From positions 248,001 to 312,000 of the forward strand of contig CAWGPR010000005.1 of NCBI GenBank assembly GCA_963824475.1: DNA of 64,000 nt. Reading direction: 5' to 3'. The stretch is from Roseiarcus sp963824475 (GTDB lineage: Bacteria; Pseudomonadota; Alphaproteobacteria; Rhizobiales; Beijerinckiaceae). The translations under genes were made by a program, and so were the position numbers. Below, in pieces: positions 60,169 to 64,000 of this stretch (the first letter of the stretch is position 1; every line of letters starts with the position of its first letter). Under the pieces are notes generated by a model. The model was not told where the DNA came from, ran no database searches, and saw nothing but the letters and a program-made list of their open reading frames with translations.

Positions 60169-60392
60169 TATTGACGGAATCGACGCGCCCGGCTCGCGGC
60201 CGGGAGCCGAGAGGCCGTGGCTATTTGACAACCTGCCTGGCCACAACCGGCCGCGCGAGCCGAGAAGGAGGACACAACTTTTGCTTATTTTTCTCGGTCG
60301 TAAACCATTGAAAAGTCCCGATTCCGAAAAATAACCGCCAGTAAACGCCAGCCATTTTGCTAGCGCTTAGGCGCGTTTCGGCGCCTTTTATT
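60169..60392 (+). ncRNA. Candidate small RNA or structured leader
   Basis: Between the promoter at 60134 and a hairpin with TTTT at 60369-60392 lies about 220 bp with several possible stems (CCCGGC/GCCGGG near 60190, GTGGC/GCCAC near 60220-60245). The only small frame begins at TTG after AAGGAGGACACAAC (about 60266-60282) and gives 17 residues (LLIFLGRKPLKSPDSEK). It could be a small RNA with or without this peptide. The next gene downstream (pirin) is on the other strand, so this transcript does not serve it. Confidence 0.5.
60369..60392 (+). terminator. Terminator of the candidate small RNA
   Basis: AGGCGC / GCGCCT stem with a GTTTCG loop followed by TTTTATT. Confidence 0.7.
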
Positions 60393-60504
60393 GGCGTTTG
60401 CCCCCTCGGAACTCGCGCGTTGGTTGTCGAAGGCCCGGATCATGAGGTCATGCGGCGCGCCCGACCAGGCGCCAGAGAGCGCGTCAGTCCAAATGCAGCG
60501 GGTG

Positions 60505-61347
60505 CTAGCCGGCGATCAGCCGCCCCGCCCGAAGGTCGGCGAACGCCTCGAGAATCTCCTCCCGCGTGTTCATCACGAACGGCCCGCCCATCGCCACCGG
60601 CTCGTCGATGATCGGGCTCGCGAACACGAGAAGGCGAGCGGAATCGGCGCCCGTCGCGGCGGCCAGCATGTCGAACCCGTCGCCGTCGCCGGACGAGACC
60701 TCGGCCCACGTGACGTCGCCGGCCTTGGCCGCGCGCCGGTCGGCGCCAAGCGCGGCATCGCCGGCAAGAACAAGGGCGAACGCGCGCTGGCCCGCGGGAA
60801 CCGGCGCCTCGAACGACGCGCCGGGCTCGAGCATGAGTTCGATCAGCGTCATCGGCCAGGTCGTCGCGAAGGGCGCCGCAAGATCTACGAGCTTGCCGGC
60901 GTAGAGGCGCGCCTCGACGCCGTTCTCTCGCAACGCCGGCGCGTCCGCTGCGAGGACGTTCTGGTATCGCGCCTTGACGCGCTTGAGACGGGCGGGAAGG
61001 TTGAGCCAAAGCTGGAGCGTATGGACGCCCTTAGGTCCGGGCATTTCGCTATGCATGACGCCGCCGCCCGCGGTCATGAACTGGATGTCGCCGGCGCCGA
61101 GACGCCCCGCGCCGCCGGTGTGATCGGCGTGCGCAAGCTCGCCGCCGAGGACAAAGGTCACCGTCTCGATGCCCCGGTGCGGATGGGTCGGGAAACCGGC
61201 GGGCGGAGCGAACCAGTCCTCGGCCATCAGCAGGAACGGGCTATGGTCGGGAATATGCACGGGCGGGATGACCAGCCGGGCGCGGTGGCCCTCTCCGCGC
61301 GTCTCGGGCGGGCCCGCGGCCTCGATGGATCGGATCGAAAGCTGCAT
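60505..61347 (-). CDS. Pirin family protein
   Basis: A 280-residue bicupin. The N-terminal cupin has FPTHPHRGIETVTFVLGGEL and HADHTGG, with the His and Glu metal ligands of pirins, and GAGDIQFMTAGGGVMHSEMP completes it; the C-terminal cupin ends GGPFVMNTREEILEAFADL. Pirins of bacteria include quercetinases and redox-sensing regulators; the substrate is unknown. The gene is alone on its strand. Confidence 0.9.
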   Translation of the reverse strand: MQLSIRSIEAAGPPETRGEGHRARLVIPPVHIPDHSPFLLMAEDWFAPPAGFPTHPHRGIETVTFVLGGELAHADHTGGAGRLGAGDIQFMTAGGGVMHSEMPGPKGVHTLQLWLNLPARLKRVKARYQNVLAADAPALRENGVEARLYAGKLVDLAAPFATTWPMTLIELMLEPGASFEAPVPAGQRAFALVLAGDAALGADRRAAKAGDVTWAEVSSGDGDGFDMLAAATGADSARLLVFASPIIDEPVAMGGPFVMNTREEILEAFADLRAGRLIAG

Positions 61348-61385
61348 GAGTAAAGCCCTTAGCCCGGATTGCGCGGCGATGGAAC

Positions 61386-61486
61386 CGTCATCGCGAGGAC
61401 CCGAGCGAAGCGAGGGGACGCGGCGATCCAGGGCCGCTGCCGCCTCTCTTCATCCCTGGATCGCTTCGCTTGCGCTCGCGATGACG
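61386..61486. repeat. Dispersed intergenic palindrome, copy 3
   Basis: A 101-bp unit with terminal inverted repeats CGTCATCGCGAG / CTCGCGATGACG and an inner GGCGATCCAGGG / CCCTGGATCG pair, as in copy 1 at 36656. Confidence 0.85.
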
Positions 61487-61557
61487 ACGTAGTGCGACCA
61501 CGCGCATCGTGAGCTGATGCTTGATGACTTGCCCGCGATGACGCAGATGGTGCCGCA

Positions 61558-63247
61558 ATGCCCAGCCTTCGACAGATCAGGCTCTCAACCGGCCTCGTCC
61601 TTTTCCTCTATGTGACGCTGCATTTCGCCAATCACGCGCTCGGCAACATTTCGGTTGGCGCAATGGAGAGCGGCCTCATCCTCCAAAAGCTGATCTGGCA
61701 CTCGCCCCCGGGCGCAACGATCCTTTATCTTTCTCTTCTGACGCATATGAGCCTCGGCTTCTGGGCGCTCTACGCGCGGCGTCGATTCCGCTGGACGCGC
61801 CTCGAGGCGAGCCAGCTCATCCTTGGCCTCACAATTCCGTTCCTGTTGGCCGATCACGTGATCGGCACCCGCGTTGCGGCCGGCGAATTCGGGCTCGAGA
61901 CGGGATATGCGCAGGAGCTGGTCGTACTCTGGGTCCTCGCGCCCGTATTTGGCGTGCTGCAAGCGATTCTCTTGCTGATCGTCTGGATTCACGGCTGCCT
62001 GGGCGTCCATTTCTGGCTCAGGCTCAAGCCGTTCTACCCGCGGGTGAAGGAGCCGCTATTTGCGGCCGCGGTGCTCATGCCCACGCTGGCGCTGCTCGGC
62101 TATTACCAAGGCGGCGAGCGGACGCTGGTGTCTGTCCAGGACCCCGCGTGGCGGGCGCGCAACATGTCGCCCGACCAGATTGGGACCCCTGCTCAGAACG
62201 CGGTCCTCGTCGACGACCGTACGCGTTTGCTCGTCGCTTTGGCGGCGGCGCTCGCAGCGACGCTGCTCGCAAGAGGTTTCCGACAGTGGCGGGAGAACCG
62301 CGTCGGCTCGATCCAGCTGACCTATCCTGACCGCACGATACGCGTCGCCCGCGGCTTCAGCGTGCTCGAGGCGAGCCTCATCAACAACATCCCGCACGCG
62401 CATGTGTGCGGCGGCCGCGGCCGCTGCTCGACGTGCCGCATCCGCATCCTTGGCGACCTCGATGGGCTCCCGGCCCCGAGCGCCGCCGAGCAGGCGGTGC
62501 TCGAGCGCGTGCGCGCGGGTCCAGGAGTGAGGCTCGCCTGTCAACTCCGCCCGACCCGCGACATTGCGTTCGTGCCGATGCTGTCCCCGTACGCGACGAC
62601 GCTCGACGTCTATCGAGCCGGAGCCGCTAATTCGGGCGTCGAGCGCTATCTGGTTATCATGTTTGTCGACATGCGCGGATCGAGCCGGCTGGCCGAGAGG
62701 CGCCTGCCGTTCGACACCGTGTTCATCATCAACCAGTTTCTCAACGCGGTGAGCCACGCGGTCTTAAACGCCGGCGGCGAGCCAAACCAGGTGCTGGGCG
62801 ATGGGCTGTTGGCGCTGTTCGGCATCAGCGATCCGCCCGAGGTCGCCTGCCGGCAGGCGATCGCCGCCAGCGCCGCGATCGCCGCGCGGGTCGAGAGTTC
62901 TGAACAGCGCGCTGGCTCATGCGCTGGTCGAGCCGATCCGCTTCGGCATCGGCATCCACGCCGGCGTGACCGTCGCCGGCGCCATCGGCTATGAGCGCCA
63001 TGCGCAATTCACTGTGATCGGCGATCCGGTCAATGTCGCCGCCCGTCTTCAGGACCTGACCAAGGCGATTGGCTGTGAAGTGTTGATGTCGGAGGAAGTC
63101 TACGAGCGCGCCGGCCTCGGCCCGGACGCCCTCCCCGCCCACGATGTCGAGACGCGCGGACGCGAGGGGAGCGTGAAAGCGCGCAGTGTCGCGCGGGCGG
63201 CGGATTTGGCCGGCCTGATCGCCGCGCAGGCGCCAGCTGCGTCGTAG
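61558..63247 (+). pseudogene. Frameshifted membrane/[2Fe-2S]/nucleotidyl cyclase gene
   Basis: The first 235 residues form several membrane segments (GLVLFLYVTLHFANHALGNI, GVLQAILLLIVWIHGCLGV). A ferredoxin-type domain follows (HVCGGRGRCSTCRIRI, later RLACQLRP: Cys-x5-Cys-x2-Cys plus Cys), then a class III cyclase domain (YLVIMFVDMRGSSRLAERRL, QVLGDGLLALFGI). At about 62900 an extra T in GAGAGTTCTGAAC shifts the frame; the rest (FGIGIHAGVTVAGAIGYERH, TVIGDPVNVAARLQDL) continues in another frame to 63247. With one T less it would be one protein of about 562 residues. It could be a recent mutation or a sequence error. Confidence 0.85.
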
Positions 63248-63253
63248 CCGCCT

Positions 63254-64000
63254 TCACCCGCCCGGCGCGGCGGGACAAAGGTCGGCGCTCTGAAGGTCCG
63301 CGTCGGCCGGATAGAGCGCCATCAGCTTCTCCATCACGCCGTTGGTCCAGCCAAACCCGTCCTGGGTCGGATACTCGCCGCCCCCGCCCGGCTGGTTGGT
63401 TGCGATCACGTCGTATTTTTCGACGAGCTTGCCGGTTAAGCGATAGACGCGCGAAACGTTGACCATCCACCGGCACGCGATCGTCTCGGCGAGCCGGTTC
63501 TGCCCATAGCCGGTCAGCCCTTCGACCGCGATCCACTGCAGCGGCGCCCATCCGTTGGGCCAATCCCATTGCTGTCCGGTCATGAGCGTCGTCGTGACGA
63601 TCCCGCCCGGCTTCAACAATTCCGCCTCGACGGCTTTGGCCACCGACGCGGCCTGCGTCTCGCTCGCGACGCGCGTGAACAACGGATAGAGGGTTGCGGC
63701 GCTGACCCGGTCGATTGTCTGCTTCCGCGTCCAGCGATAGTCGAGATAGGCGCCGCGGGTGGGATCCCAGAGGTAACGATCGATCGCCGCGCGGCGCGCC
63801 GCGGCGCGCTTGGCGAAGTCCTCGGCGCAATCGTGATCGCCGGCCCGTTCGCAACCGGCCCGGATCGCATCCTCGAGCCCGAACATGAGCGCGTTGAGAT
63901 CGACGGGGATGATTTCGGTGGTGTCGATCGACGCCATCGTTCGCGCATCGGCGAACCATCGCGAGCTGAAATCCCAGCCGCTCTCGGCGCCGGCGCGAAT
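63254..64000 (-). CDS. treA: Trehalase (GH37), 3' part; 5' end outside the window
   Basis: Trehalase family signatures are present: AESGWDFSSRWFADARTM at the window edge and QQWDWPNGWAPLQWIAVEGL, followed by QPGGGGEYPTQDGFGWTNGV with the catalytic-domain end. The catalytic Glu/Asp lie partly in the part beyond the window. The frame is open to the last base (64000), so the gene starts to the right. It hydrolyses trehalose to glucose, probably in the periplasm. The internal ATG at 63937 is not the start. It converges on the cyclase gene, 6 bp apart. Confidence 0.93.
   Translation of the reverse strand: MRAGAESGWDFSSRWFADARTMASIDTTEIIPVDLNALMFGLEDAIRAGCERAGDHDCAEDFAKRAAARRAAIDRYLWDPTRGAYLDYRWTRKQTIDRVSAATLYPLFTRVASETQAASVAKAVEAELLKPGGIVTTTLMTGQQWDWPNGWAPLQWIAVEGLTGYGQNRLAETIACRWMVNVSRVYRLTGKLVEKYDVIATNQPGGGGEYPTQDGFGWTNGVMEKLMALYPADADLQSADLCPAAPGG

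Overview
The window is GC-rich and reads as the chromosome of an alphaproteobacterium, most likely of the Rhizobiales/Hyphomicrobiales (Beijerinckiaceae/Methylocystaceae-like). The clues are the gatCAB/ruvX/plsY/dprA/pyrC' neighbourhood, a ThrB-II homoserine kinase next to rnhA, tlpA divergent from argH, a PEP-CTERM protein and many Rhizobiales-type intergenic palindromes. The family-level assignment is inference; no 16S or pathway marker is present.

Layout. 0.1-3.2 kb: a secreted trypsin-like protease with extra domains and an unrecognised gene. 3.2-13.65 kb: an integrated phage-like element carrying primase/helicase, methyltransferase, VRR-NUC nuclease, two HTH regulators around an operator, a YqaJ exonuclease with a probable annealing partner, excisionase and tyrosine integrase. 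It has no capsid or tail genes. It abuts a tRNA-Ser(GCT) 5' half, and the missing 3' half suggests that the left boundary was lost or lies outside the window. 13.9-15.5 kb: an IS5-type element. 15.7-24.6 kb: core genes (H1-like protein, gatB-gatA-gatC, ruvX, a continuous PlsY-DprA frame, a dihydroorotase-like protein, tRNA-Arg).

25.0-32.4 kb is accessory: a cyclase/TPR regulator, a GNAT enzyme and, on the minus strand, an operon-like series YcaO - TfuA - HExxH metalloprotease - a 286-residue protein ending in nine SGAGV repeats. YcaO with TfuA is a known pair for peptide-backbone modification (thioamides/azolines), so the series looks like an undescribed RiPP-type locus with an unusual candidate substrate. 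This is the most interesting part of the window. 32.84-36.59 kb: three IS630-type elements abut, sharing TA dinucleotides, and all three transposases are broken.

36.8-51.7 kb: glycosyltransferase, UDP-glucose dehydrogenase, homoserine kinase, RNase HI, a FeeM-like acyltransferase, a GGDEF-EAL protein, a secreted phosphoesterase followed by a PEP-CTERM protein, TlpA, ArgH and ArsC. 51.8-59.5 kb is a zinc-homeostasis region: Zur, a ZnuA/ZnuC/two-permease importer, a CobW-type zinc chaperone behind a palindromic Zur-like box, and a divergent SmtB-type repressor/metallothionein pair behind its own palindrome. Remnants of another permease lie at both ends of the chaperone/metallothionein segment. 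60.1-60.4 kb holds a strong promoter, structured DNA and a terminator with no good ORF (small-RNA candidate). The window ends with a pirin, a frameshifted membrane/[2Fe-2S]/cyclase gene and the 3' part of a trehalase gene.
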